Shown: piece after piece, positions 45,893 through 60,265 of the stretch
Position numbering within the stretch: the stretch's first letter is position 1
Layout of the letters: each line of letters opens with the position of its first letter
From: Leptobrachium leishanense
Taxonomy: Eukaryota > Chordata > Amphibia > Anura > Megophryidae
Direction of reading: 5' to 3'
Assembly (NCBI GenBank): GCA_009667805.1
Contig: CM019064.1
Location: 387,314,049 to 387,378,048, forward strand
Length of the DNA stretch: 64,000 nucleotides
The notes under the pieces: generated by a model
The model's database searches: none
Told to the model about the DNA's origin: nothing
What the model saw: the letters and a program-made list of their open reading frames with translations, nothing else
Position numbers and translations under genes: made by a program

Positions 45893-48800
45893 GTGAGATT
45901 TTTGCACCATAGTTTGACTATGAATATACAACATATATTATTATATTTTGGTTTGAATATATTGTAGATGACATGTAATCCCCAAACAGCTATGTAGGGA
46001 TGTTAAGCAGAAAGATGTCATTCCCAAGCTATTCTAATTATATATTTAGCATATTAACTGCTTTAACTATATGAGATCTATTCACAAAGCACTGAAATTG
46101 AACGTAATTTCGGTGCTTTTCATTTCAGCGCATTATGGCTCACTTCGGAGATTCCAGTTTTTCAAACATTTGGTGAATTCACTAATTATAGAATGTCCCC
46201 TGTATTATACCTAAAATGTAGCTGCGCAAGCAGTTATTAGAAGTCGGCAAACAGTGCTGAATTGCACCGAATTGTGTTGAAATTGTCTCGGGAAATTCTA
46301 CCAAAGTAAAAAAAAGGAAGTCTCCTACTCTTCTAATGTAATAGGAGCTTAAATAGATTAACAAAACTGTAGTAAAATATTTGTAAATAATAAAAAGGTC
46401 CTTAAAAAAATAAAAATAGCTGTTAGAAAATAATAAAAAAAGTGAAAAAATAAAAATGTCCAAAAAATACAAAAAACTCTTTTAAAAAGTAATAAAAAAA
46501 GTTTGTAGGAAGAAAAAGGTTTTTAAAAGAAAATTTTAACATATATTTCATTCATTACACAAATAGATGGTTCTCTATGGGACAATTTAGGTGCGACCAA
46601 ACACAACCGAACTGTGGCAAATTGCAGTGAAAAGCACGTATTAAGGCTAGGGTCAGATGAGCGCATTTTGTACGGACTGTGCATCCGTGCAGTACGGACG
46701 TACTTAATGACTGACAACAAGGTAGTGGCCACACAGTCCGTTTTTTTCACTGACGTATTTTTGACTGATGTAGCAGGGAAAATAAATTACAATGATAAAA
46801 CATTCTGTCCGTCAAAAATGCTGGACGTATAAATGCAGTCCGTCTGACCATGCTCCATCACTCACACACAAAGCTATGCGGATGTTGTGGACGTGGCGCA
46901 CTCTGCACGTCCGTTCTAGCAGTATTGCGTTCTTGCCTAACCTGCGTCCGTTTGCCACGTCCGTCAGCCTCCGCACTTCTGTACGGACGTACTTCGTGTG
47001 TGGGGCTCCACTTAACACAATTGTATGCTATCACGGACGTACTTATGTGCGACAACACGGACGTTAACACTGCGTTCATCTGACCCCAGCCTTAGTTGTT
47101 GTCGGGTGGGTAGAGTAGAGGTAACATCACTGCTCTGTAACCGTGGAGACACAGGTTCAATTCCGGCAAGAGCACCTCTCCAGTAAGTGTCCTTGGGCAA
47201 GACACCTAACGGTACATATTCGCCACCCAGGACATGCTTGAAAACGAGAGAAATCTCAATGTCTCCTTCCTGGTAACATCCTTTCTCAAAAGAAATATTC
47301 CGTGGGGAAATACAATTTTCGGTGGAATTTTCGGAGATTAGTGAATTTAGAGTATTTACAAAAATAAATAATCAGATTCCGTGTAGGAAGAAAAATATAT
47401 CTTTGATTACCAGTATGTTCAAAAAGTTTGCAAAAGACAATTGTGACAAAGGAATCAACTAATGGTTTGTGGTTTTTAACACTTGCAATTTCATGTTGAC
47501 CCATTTGAAAGCAAATTAAATTTACATGAGTTGTATATATATATATATATATATGTATATATTGCCATAAAAGACTTTAAATTATATCTTATTTATTTTT
47601 TTACAAATATTACTAATCCAGTAATTCAGTAACAGTAAAATGTGAATATTATTTTTATTTAGGTGAGATTTTTGGAACAACAAAATAAAATGCTGGAGAC
47701 AAAGTGGTCTTTATTACAAGATCAGCAAACTTCCCGCGTTCAGACTGAACCTCTGTTTGAGGCTTTTACCGGTAACCTCAGGAGACAACTGGAAAGTATG
47801 GGGTGTGAGAGAGGACGTCTGGAAACTGACAGGAACAGTATGGAGCAAAGCGTAGAAGAACTAAGGAGAAGGTATGAGGGTATTTAAAAAAAAAAGTCCT
47901 TTTAAATACTATTCAACATATTAATTCAAAATCTCTTTAGAGAAATAATATGTGGATGATTGTGAATTTTAATATTCATACTCAATATTGTAGGTATGAC
48001 GAAGAAGTGAACAGACGGACAGCTGCAGAGAATGAATTTGCTGGACTAAAAAGGGTGAGTTGAAAACTCCATTAATGAAGTATAATTTTATTTTTAAATG
48101 TAAGTTTTCAATGTTCTCTTACTGGACGTTCGTTTCTCTCCCCCAGGATGTAGATGCGGCTTTTATGCACAAAGCTGAGTTACAAGCAAAGGCTGATTCC
48201 CTGTCTGATGAGATTAACTTCCTGAGGACTCTTTATGATGCGGTAAATACATTTTCAAACACAGCTTGTGCTTTCTTTTCTAGATTCTAATGTATAGAGA
48301 TGTGTTGATATGAAATAAATGATAATAATGATACCACTTCTGTACTGTCTTGAGGGTCCTTGTACTGCTGGAACCTGAACCAATATTTTACAAATTTTAT
48401 TTGCTCCTAGAGTTATATTTGAGTCTTGATTAATATTCTCATTTCTATAAAGAATTTCTACCCATCGCGTTATACTCGGGCCACGTTATAGTCGAGTGTC
48501 TACGGTAGGCCTTACTATCCCCTGACAAGTTTATGTTGTCTAATTTATCTTTTTCTTTGACATTAAAAACTTTCCATTTAATCTAATACATTATTCATGT
48601 CATGACGTTTAAAATATGTCTGCAGAGCAAAGTAATATTAGCAGATAAAAACAGAGAATGCTAAATATTTCTTCTTTGATATTGCTAGGAAATATCTCAG
48701 CTCCAGGGTCAGATCTCAGACACATCGGTTGTCGTGTCTATGGATAACAGTCGTGATCTGGACCTGAACGGAATCATTGGTGAGGTCAGGGCTCAGTATG

Positions 48801-51018
48801 AGGACATTGCTAACAGGAGCAGAGCAGAGGCTGAGGCCATGTACCAGTCACGGGTGAGAGGACGATATGGAAATCTCAAATGGCTAATGTTATTAGTGAA
48901 TAATGAATAACCCTGTGTCCTAAATGTTTATCTAGTTTGCGGAGCTTCAGACAGCAGCAGGGAGGAATGGAAACAATCTACAGAGCAGCAGAGATGAGAT
49001 CTGCTCTCTCAACAGAGCCATTCAGGGTCTGAGAGGAGAGATTGACAGTGTGAATGCCCAGGTAACAATCTTATTGTGGAATTCCAAGAATTGTGGAATA
49101 ATGTAATAGAATTGCTGTATTTCACATAGTTCGAAATGTACAAAAACATTGGTCACAGTTTTAATTGTATCCTATTTAATTATCATACTCACTGTCATTC
49201 TAGCGCTCAGGTCTTGAATCTGCTATAAATGAAGCTGAAGGACATGGAGAAGCCGCTGTGAGGGATGCCAAGGGCAAACTCTCTGAGCTGGAAGCTGCTC
49301 TGCAGAAGGCCAAGCAGGACATGGCTCGCCAACTGCGAGAATACCAGGAGCTGATGAACGTGAAACTGGCTCTGGACATTGAGATCACCACCTACAAGAA
49401 GATGCTGGAAGGAGAGGAGGGCAGGTGAGTGCAACATCCATCAAATGGTTCTTACACTGAATGAAAACTTTAAATCGCTTTCAGAATCAGATAGGACCCT
49501 TTGTTTGGCCCTGGTTGGGTATATATTCACACACACCGTACTTATTTACTGGGCACCTCCATCTTATCATGGTATTGGCACAGCTAACTAAAATCCAGTC
49601 AGGGCTGCCAGTTTTTAACTGTTTTGCCCAGTATATAATTACATAAGTAAACTGATATGATATAGACCCATAAAGATACATATTTGCCATTTTAAGACAG
49701 AATTTATAAAAAATAGAAAATAAAATCACCTGTCACTGGATTTCTTTAGTATCAGACATTATAATTAGAATAAAGGTTGTTAATGTTTGGTAAAGATTCT
49801 TTCAAATCAAGTCACTTTAAATTCTAACCATACAACCTCTAATTATTACTATTAATTCTGGAATAATCATTAAGTCACTCTCTGTTTTATTTCAGGCTGG
49901 GAGCACACGGTTCCGTTAACATATGTAAGTTTTTTTTTATTTACCACATAATAAAATGTTTTTAAAGCACAGATTACAGACACAGCTCGCTTTCAGTACT
50001 TTTCACTTAAAATGTCTAAAACACTTACAATGCGTCATATATGGGGTTGTCCACTTTCCTGGCGTTACAAAAACCAGCTAAATTCGATGGTATTGAAGCG
50101 CTCAGAAACACCAGAGCATCTGAAAACTTGAATCCAAACAGCAGAAGGAGAAGCGTTACTGTATATATAGGAGACAAAGAGAAGAAAAGATTCCAGCACT
50201 CCTCCAAATGTATAGAAATGGCGCTAGTGATGTAGGAAATGTTTCTTAAGTGCTGCTTCTCTCTACACATGTTTACCTCTGCACATATGAAATATTCAAA
50301 ATCATACTTAAAGTGCATAAAAAGTGTTGAGCGCATAATTTATTTTACCCATTGCCACCGCATAGCATAGTATACCGACCCCATGGCAGATGGGCCTGAA
50401 CTCTGCGGAGCAGCATAGTATGCCCCACTAGAGTCTATGGGCCTCCTCCAGCGCTTTCCACTAGCTGGTGGGGTGTGCCGTGACCAAATCACTGCTGCGG
50501 GACGGCCTGGTTCAGGCTGTCCCTTAGCAGTCAATGATGCCGTTTGAGCGAACGCTGCTTAGGCGGGACAAAGGTGGAACCCGCCACAGAAGCCGGCTAG
50601 CGAGGTGTACTAGAACGACATGGTCATCATTAAAGTCCTCCCCTCCCGCCGGGCACCCTCTGCTCACTGTGAAAGAGTTAATATGTTACTTTAACCAAAT
50701 GGAAAAGGAGGGGAATGTCCATAATTCACAATAGTTCATCAATCAATGTTAATCAATCACAATATTCCCAAATGGATCAAACATTTCTTTCATTGGACAG
50801 CACACCTCATTAGTAGTTTTAATGAATATTCTAATTAGCTGTTATTATATTTTACAGCCGTGCTTCACTCCAGCACTGGGGGAAAACATTGCTCAGGTGG
50901 ATCGTCCCACGGTGTGAGTGGCAATAATTCTAAGGGAGGATTCGGCGCCAGCAGTGGGAAGAGCTCCAGCCATTTCTCTACTAGCAAACACAGCTCTGGA
51001 CATGGTCACCATTGCTAA
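45458..51018 (+). CDS. type II keratin gene 2 (9 exons, 500 aa)
   Basis: Complete paralogue of gene 1. Exons: 45458-45892, 47663-47871, 47994-48054, 48147-48242, 48689-48853, 48936-49061, 49204-49424, 49896-49924, 50858-51018. Exon 2-9 lengths equal those of gene 1; exon 1 is 12 bases shorter because it has fewer SGHG repeats. Head ~1-127, rod ~128-438, tail ~439-500. It differs from gene 1 at few rod positions, for example [17 protein letters not shown] against [17 protein letters not shown], and is closer to the family consensus there. The head has the same Arg-to-His/Lys/Gln bias. All splice sites are GT-AG and there are no stops. Introns total ~4.0 kb against ~9.6 kb in gene 1. Partner and tissue cannot be inferred. 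Confidence 0.93.
46642..47094. mobile_element. MITE in gene 2 intron 1 (TAAGGCTRGGGTCAGATGA ends)
   Basis: Inverted ends TAAGGCTAGGGTCAGATGA / TCTGACCCCAGCCTTA. The interior is rich in CGGACGTAC-type motifs. Absent from genes 1 and 3. Non-coding. Confidence 0.8.
47103..47275 (+). mobile_element. tRNA-derived SINE
   Basis: GGTTCAATTCC at 47154-47164 is a perfect RNA polymerase III B box, and GGGTAGAGTAGAGG upstream resembles an A box. The tail CTCAATGTCTCCTTCCTGGT recurs in the copy at 60908-61115 and, reversed, near 34205-34265. Confidence 0.75.
47663..47871 (+). CDS. keratin gene 2 exon 2
   Basis: 209 bases, [15 protein letters not shown] to ELRRR; one residue (ETDR for EADR) differs from gene 1. 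Confidence 0.93.
47994..48054 (+). CDS. keratin gene 2 exon 3
   Basis: 61 bases; EFAGLKR here, EFSGLKR in gene 1. Confidence 0.93.
48147..48242 (+). CDS. keratin gene 2 exon 4
   Basis: 96 bases, [15 protein letters not shown] to LYDA, same protein as gene 1. Confidence 0.93.
48689..48853 (+). CDS. keratin gene 2 exon 5
   Basis: 165 bases, [14 protein letters not shown] to AMYQSR. Confidence 0.93.
48936..49061 (+). CDS. keratin gene 2 exon 6
   Basis: 126 bases, [15 protein letters not shown] to DSVNAQ. Confidence 0.93.
49204..49424 (+). CDS. keratin gene 2 exon 7
   Basis: 221 bases, [15 protein letters not shown] to [12 protein letters not shown], end of rod. Confidence 0.93.
49896..49924 (+). 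CDS. keratin gene 2 exon 8
   Basis: 29 bases, LGAHGSVNI, as in gene 1. Confidence 0.9.
50345..50681. mobile_element. TTAA-type MITE in intron 8 of gene 2
   Basis: Paralogue of 28693-29029; the left TTAA has decayed to TTAC. Confidence 0.45.
50858..51018 (+). CDS. keratin gene 2 exon 9
   Basis: 161 bases with TAA; tail protein as in gene 1, ending GHHC. Confidence 0.92.
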
Positions 51019-51272
51019 AGGGGATATTTAGCTGTAAATTGTTGCTTAAGCTGTTTTACTTGTGCTTGATGCTAATGATACACAGTGGCTTCATTTTGCA
51101 AAAAAATCAAACAAATCGAAATTTCATGTCTTTTCTTAGATTGAGTTTGACAGCTTATCTATAATGCACGTTGCACCTCTTAAATTATATATATATATAT
51201 ATATACTACACAAGAAGGGCAGCACTCAACCTTTACTAAGCTGTCAGTGTGGGTGCATCTCAAGACAATATG

Positions 51273-51630
51273 ATACAACAAACCCATAAGAGAGCACACC
51301 AGACATCATGTTCTAACAACACAAAAGAAACAACAACAGCAGCTAAATTCATTTAAACATTGAGATTTTGCCAGATTTAACACTTTAAATGCTAACAAAC
51401 AATTCTTATCCCCTTCAGAAACACTGCAGTTCTTAACCGTTTTACCCTTGTAAAAATCTTGAAAGGGTTAAGAACTGCAGTGATTCTGAAGGGGGTAAGA
51501 ATTGTTTGTTAGCATCTAAAGGGTTAAATCTGGCAAAATCTCAATGTTTAAATAAATTTAGATAGAGTTGTTGTTTCTTTTGTGTTGTTTGAACATGATG
51601 TCTGGTGTGCTCTCTTCTGGGTTTGTTATA
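51273..51630. repeat. foldback element, arms ~165 bp
   Basis: Left arm AAACCCATAAGAGAGCACAC pairs with GTGTGCTCTCTTCTGGGTTT on the right; the loop is near 51445-51460. Absent from unit 1. It sits next to a (TA)n run at 51188-51206. Confidence 0.88.
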
Positions 51631-52331
51631 TACATATTAAAAAGCATGACACTATATAGATCATTACTAAGAAAGAGTTTTTTTTATTATTATTTCAGCA
51701 TTTATTTTTGGTGGGAAAGAATGCAGCAATCATATAAAACCTGGGATGTCTGGCAGTCTATAAATTTGCTTTAAAATAGTACTTCCCTGTATAAATATTT
51801 AGGGGGCCGGGATATGTACAGTGTATAACATTAATTATGGATATTAGTTTAAATTAATTTATTTTTTAACGGTCTTGTGTTTTTTTTTTTAAGGCAGCCA
51901 AAATAAGCTTTGGATTTTTTGTAATGTCCCAAGTTACTTTACTGCAGCAATACTATCCTGGAAGCTGAAATGACAGAAAAAGGATGTGATAATAAAATAA
52001 TAGATTAAAATGGTAAATGGTGATTGTGAGTTTTAATAAGGGATGTGGTGGCATTTCAAGGCGATGCTGAATTAAAGTAAAATGTGTTGGGTTCATTAAC
52101 GATGTCAGGATTCCTAAGCTCTTAGCTTCCCTCTCGTTCTCTGTTAGACTGGAAACATGTTGATCTATAAAGGTTACTGTAATGTAGGGGAAAGTAGGGG
52201 ATTCTCATTTACAACATCTCAGCACAGATGTTCCGATATCATTGTCTGTTCAGCTTTGTCATTTTTCATGCAGGTAATTTTGGAATGATTTTAATGACTA
52301 TATATAGGAATCCAGAGGGAATTTGAATATA

Positions 52332-52812
52332 CAGGGTGTCCATAAAGTCTCTTTACAATTTCAAAAAATGTATTACAAAAGGCAAATGAAAAGCCAGATA
52401 AGTGAATTTTTTTACAAAATGAGTCGTTTATATTTAAGTTATTTTTGCCTCATTTAATACACCTCTATATGGGCACCATTAGTTACATGAAGCGCATCAA
52501 GACGGTACTCGATTTCTTGCCATGTTGGCTGTAGCATACCCTCATCAATGGTGGCAATGGCATCAGTGATTCTCTGCTTTAGATGAATGTGTGGTGGCTT
52601 CATGTGCAATCGAATCATTGGTTTGTTTTTCTTTCGACGAGACATCAATTACTGCAAATGTTAACCTTGACCTTTCGACTGAATTTGTGGCCCCACAACT
52701 ACATGACCTTCAACCAACCATCAATTTCCAGCAAGATGGCGCACAACCACATTGGGGACTGCATGTTCGTGGGTTCCTAAATTAAACATTTCCAGACCGT
52801 TGGATTGGAAAT
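52332..52812. mobile_element. mariner/IS630-like element, rearranged remnant
   Basis: Starts CAGGGTGTCCATAAAGT. Minus-strand 52454-52648 encodes a C-terminus (LQPTWQEIEYRLDALHVTNG). Plus-strand 52720-52785 encodes INFQQDGAQPHWGLHVRGFL, the block around the second catalytic Asp. The two halves face opposite ways, so the copy is internally inverted and dead. Unit 1 has an empty site near 30770. Confidence 0.65.
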
Positions 52813-54211
52813 AAGAATTTTTACATAAAATAAATCACTCTCTTGAAGACTCCCATGTCAATTTACTTTTGTTCTTAATTTTTCCTTTTATTCCTGACTT
52901 TTTAATGTTGTGAATTGTATCCATGAATTATGAGTTTAAATCTTGTATTTTAATAACTTAAAAAAAAAAATACAGGTTAAATTGTTCCTTTTTGGCACTT
53001 TCGTTATTTCAATTTACCATTTTCTCTATATCTGTTTAAGATACTATTTGTTAACCATAAGTCACACGACTATTTTGTAATTACTTATAATTATCATTAT
53101 ATTTATTGACAGATATCATATTACTTGAACGTTGCTATGTGGTGGGTTTGTCACTTTCTGTATACATTGTTTATTCACCAAATAAATTCATGATGCTACA
53201 AGCGGATTTCCCTTCTCCAGTATTTTAATTTGGTGATAATTCTTGCTATCTCTAATGTAGGTCATTAATTAAAATATATTACTTCCACTAATCAAAAAAA
53301 TAACAATAATTAATCGATCTTCAGTTTTCAGTCAGTACTGGCACATCAAGGAGAAATGAACTAGACTTGATGAGAACACTTTTACTCTGAAGGCTCTTTG
53401 TAGGCAAAGAAAAGTGCATGTTTTAGTGGTTAGACCCAAATTGTGAAAGTAAAAATTATGCCTTAACTGTGCAATGAAGTTCGCTTGATCCTTTTACTCC
53501 CAAATTTGAGTTAACTTGATTTTGCATTGTAATCTATTGAAAGGCTTCCACTAACCAAAAAATTACTGTCTTATCTCTCTATCTCCTTTTCGTCTTAGTT
53601 TACTGTAAACAAGCAGCAAGAAGCAGCTTTTACACTTGTTTTAATAAAAATATCAGAAACTTTGCTTCTGCATTAGAACAGCTATGGAGAGGACAGAATA
53701 CAGGGAATGTTCTGGGATCACTCACTGCTGGGCAAGGATAAGATTCAAAGGGTTATAATGACTGAAAATCCCTGTACACTAGAGGTGTACACGGCTGAAA
53801 AATTCATTTTGTTTTGTTTTAAAATAATTTTGTTTTCAGAATTTTGTTTTGTATTTCCGAGATTATTTCGTTTTGTATTTCATTTCATTTAGTTTTGGAT
53901 CGATTTGAATTTTTATATTGATTCAATAGTTGACATATCAATTTGATAGTTGATATATCAAATCGATAATTGATCTATCAATTCGAATTTTGGATCACTA
54001 TATAAAACAGAGGCCAATTAACAGGGACAGAGTGCTTGCGAAAAAGTAAAACTAAATTAATTTGTTTTATAAAGTCGTTTGCTAACTGTCATACTTGTAT
54101 GTATTGTAAGATCAATTCAATAATTGATATATCAATTAGAATTTTGGATCGCTAAATAAAACTGCAATTAATCAACTTTTGCTGTTAAAAGGCAAACTAG
54201 GATTAAATGTC

Positions 54212-55245
54212 TCTCTGCAGTATAATTAATGCAGCATATGAAATGAATCCACACAATGCAGGGAAGCACCTCTCTGCAGTATAATTAATGCAGCATATGA
54301 ATACACACACTGCTGGGAAGCGCCTCTCTGTGGTATAATTAATGCATCATATGAATCCACACACTGTAGGGAAGCGCCTCTCTGCAGGATAATTAATGCA
54401 GCATATGAATTCACACACTGCAGGGAAGCACCTCTCTGCAGGATAATTAATGCAGCATATGAATTCACACACTGCTGGGAAGCGCCTCTCTGCGGTATAA
54501 TTAATGCAGCATATGAATCCACACACTGCTGTGCAGCGCCTCTCTGTAGTATAATTAATGCATCATATGAATCCGCACACTGCGGGGAAGCGCCTCTCTG
54601 CGGTATAATTAGTGCAGCATATGAATCCGCACACTGCTGGGAAGCGCCTCTCTGCGGTATAATAAATGCAGCATATCAATCCACACACTGCTGGGAAGCG
54701 CCTCTCTGCGGTATAATTAATGCAGCATATGAATCCACACACTGCTGCGAAGCGCCTCTCTGCGGTATAATAAATGCAGCATATGAATCCACACACTGCT
54801 GCGAAGCGCCTCTCTGCGGTATAATTAATGCAGCATATGAATCCGCACACTGCTGGGAAGCGCCTCTCTGCGGTATAATTAATGCAGCATATGAATCCGC
54901 ACACTGCTGGGAAGCGCCTCTCTGCGGTATAATTAATGCAGCATATGAATCCACACACTGCTGGGAAGCGCCTCTCTGCGGTATAATTAATGCAGCATAT
55001 GAATCCACACACTGCTGGGAAGCGCCTCTCTGCGGTATAATTAATGCAGCATATGAATCCACACACTGAGGGGAAGAAGCGCCTCTCTGCAGTATAGTTA
55101 ATGCAGCATATGAATACACACACTGCAGGGAAGCACCTCTCTGCAGTATGATTAATGCAGCATACGAATACACACACTGAGATGAAGCACCTCTCTGCAG
55201 TTTAATTAATGCGTCATATGAATCCACACACTGCAGGAAGAGCTC
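54212..55245 (-). repeat. 54-bp satellite, ~19 copies
   Basis: Landmark GCGCCTCTCTGCGGTATAAT repeats every 54 bases. The period is a multiple of three, so minus-strand frames stay open for ~200 codons with an 18-residue periodicity. I regard these as repeat by-products. Confidence 0.95.
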
Positions 55246-55308
55246 TGGGTAGCTTACGGAACTATCTAGGGTCCTGAACTGCTGAAACATTGTTTTCATT
55301 GATACTAC

Positions 55309-56208
55309 CAGGGTTATACAAAGAGACTAGAATTGTGGAAGAAAGGTAACCGAACACTGAAATTCAGCGCACAGTTACCTTTCCTGGCCATTCGGATATT
55401 CAGAGAGCAGGCAGTTCGCCAATCCTTTATAAATAAATAAATCCTGGCGAATTGCCTGCACATACGGTGTCTGTTCGTTGCCTGTTCGAGGGCAGTGAAA
55501 TCCCCATAGAAAAGCAATGCTTCATCTATCCATAGAACAAAAAAATAGCAGTGAAAGTTGCCAAATTGCCCTGCTGTCCGGTGGTTTCATTCGACAGGTA
55601 TATTCAGGCGAATCCCATAGGCGTTAATGTTAAAAATATTCCCGTTTTAATTCATTGTCTAATAAACCGTTGATTATAATATTCTGCAGTAAAAATCTCT
55701 TTATGTATAGATTTTTCAGGAACCTTTAGGCATTTTTTCTTTTTTTTTAAATCGTTTTTTCTTTTTTCTGCAACAGCCCTTTTTATTTTCATTCATTGGA
55801 TCTTATATGTAAAATTCAGACATTTTCATTCTTTAGTCTCTTTGCAAGCAGCGTTTCACTTTTCAAACATTCAAGCGTACTGTTTTGGTTTTATTTAACT
55901 CCATTTGTCTGCAGTGTTGGCTTTTTCCGGCGAATGCTCTGCGCTGTGATCGGCGGCTGCTCAGGTTTCTCCGTTGTGTTCAGCGGGGTTAATCCAGATG
56001 TTTTTGCGGGTCTTGGTGTGCTTTCGAGGTTTTGCGGTGAGTGTTTGTCGGGTTGGCGGCGGCTTTTCCCTGCACTATGATGGCCCTGTGGTGCTTGCTG
56101 AATACACCGCAGGGTCGCCGAAATGGGATCACCAAATCGCACTGAATTGAAGAAAACGAAAAGTCACCAAACGTGCTGTGACTTTTCGATTCTCTTTGAA
56201 TAACCCTG
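55309..56208. mobile_element. MITE, CAGGGTTATTCAAAGAG family (copy c)
   Basis: Ends CAGGGTTATACAAAGAG and CTCTTTGAATAACCCTG. It is inserted in an older inverted repeat: 55246-55303 is complementary to about 56265-56320. Confidence 0.85.
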
Positions 56209-56449
56209 TATGTTTCACTTTCAGGTCCATGGCTAAGGCTCGGAGCTATCTTTGCTCAAGAAACATTGTATGAATGAAAACAACATTTCAGTTCAGGACC
56301 ATAGATAGCTCCGTAAGTCGACCGAGCTCTCCATGGTTCTGACACAATGTATTCAATGCATTGCTGAATAGAGATGGACTTTAAAAAAATAATACAGCTG
56401 CGTTTAGCAAAGAAAAAAAACACACCTCATTATTGCATTTAAAAATTTT

Positions 56450-57069
56450 TACACAGCAGACGAATGGAGTGAAAAAAAACAAAACAGTTTGCTTGAATGT
56501 TTGAAAAGTGAAACGCTGTTTGCAAAGAAACTACGTAGCGAAAATGTCTGAAATTTACATATGAGATCCAATGAATGATAATAAAAATGGCTGTTACTGA
56601 AAAATGTAAAAACGTTTAACAAAAAATAAAAACAAATCTGCAAAAAAATTTTGGCAAAAAAATCCCGAACAATGATTACAATATCCCAAAAAATCGATAA
56701 ATAAAGAGACTTTTTACTGCAGAATATTATAATCAACGGTTTATTTGATATTGAATTAAAATGGGAATATTTTTAACATTGAAGCCTATGGGATTCGCCT
56801 GAATAAATCTGCCGCATGAAGCCACTGAATGGCACGGCAATTCTGCAACTTTTCACTGCTGGTTTTTGTTCTATGAATAGCCGAAGCTATGGGGATTTCA
56901 CTGCCCTTAAACAGGCAATGAACAGGCACAGTATGTGCAGGCAATTCACCAACATTTGGCGAACTGCCTGCTCTCTGGATAGCCGAATGGCCAAGAAAGG
57001 TGACTGAACGCTGATTTTCGGCGTTCGGTTACCTTTCGGCAGCCATTCGGATCTCTTTGAATAACCCTG
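56450..57069. mobile_element. MITE, same family (copy d), truncated and inverted
   Basis: Only the right end CTCTTTGAATAACCCTG is present; the sequence matches copy c in reverse for about 620 bases and then stops. Confidence 0.75.
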
Positions 57070-58055
57070 CTAGTTTCTTTAAAAAAGTTATGAAACCTTA
57101 AAAGTAACCCAAAAATCACAAAAAATCCTAAAAAATAAACAAAATGGCTTTTTACTGCAAGTGAAAAAAATAAAAAGGTTTAAGAAATATTTAATAAAAA
57201 GGGGAATATTTTTTACATTTAAACCTATGGGATTCTCCTGTTTAAACCTGGCGTACTGAACCACCGAAAATCAGGGCATTTCACTGAGAATGCGGTGGTA
57301 TTCAGTGTTCTCTGAATAGATTAACCATTACTTCTCGATGGGAAATTTCACTGACTCTGAACTGCACTGAAGAGCATCATGACGAACTGCAGCACCGAAA
57401 ATCAGGGCATTGACATAAAATGTAACCCAGAAATCCTGAAAAATGCCCAAAAAATTCCTAAAAAATGAACAAAACGGCTTTTTGATGTAAGTGAAAAAAT
57501 AAATAGTTTAAGAATTATTTAATAAAAGTGGAATATTTTTTTACATTGAAACCTATGAGAAAAAAAGCCTTGTTTCTTTAAAGTTAATTAGGAAACTTAA
57601 AATTTCACCCAAAAAAATCCTAAAAAATAATTAAATGGAGAGACTTCTTGCTGCAAGTAAAAAAAATAAACAGTTTAATAAATATTTGATAGTAATGGGA
57701 ATTTTTTTTACATTGAAACCTTTGGGAAAGAAAGGATTGTTGCTTTGAAATAAACTAGGAGACCTAAAATTTCACCTAAAAATTCCCTAAAATCCTGATT
57801 CATTTCATAAAGTCGTTTGCTGACTGTAGCACACTACTTATAATTGATATATCAATTCGAATTTTGGATCACTAAATAAAACCACAATTAATCAAATTTT
57901 GCTGTTAAAAGGCAAGCTAGGGTTAACTATTAAACTGTCTCACAGATGTCATACCAGTGGCCAATTAACAGGGACAGGGTGCTTGTGAAAAAGTAAAACA
58001 AAATAAAAAAAATTAATAAAGTTGTTTGCTGACTATAGTACTTGCATTGTATGTA

Positions 58056-59942
<1,887 letters not shown>

Positions 59943-60265
59943 TATTACAATTTAAGATCAATTCGATAGTTGATATATCAATTCACTTTCGATTCGATAG
60001 TTAATATATCAATTCGAATTTCGGATTACTAAATTAAACTCCAATTAAATCAAAATTTTGTTTTATGATGATCAGTATAACGAATTAAATTCAATACATA
60101 CAATTTCATTTTGTTTCAAATTCAGATCAAATTGATTTGTTATTTCAGAAGTACTTCCGAAATACAAATGAACAATTTGTTACGAATTCCAATTCATTAT
60201 GAAACGAATGCACACCTCTAGTGCAGACACAAGGTGTTACTGTAGTTTTCATACACAGTCATAAT

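Noticed and set aside
47103..47175. Functional tRNA gene
   Set aside because: A and B boxes are present but no full cloverleaf, and the body and tail recur as a dispersed SINE.
54563..55299. Minus-strand ORFs of ~205 codons
   Set aside because: Explained by the 54-bp satellite; Cys-rich look comes from the repeat.
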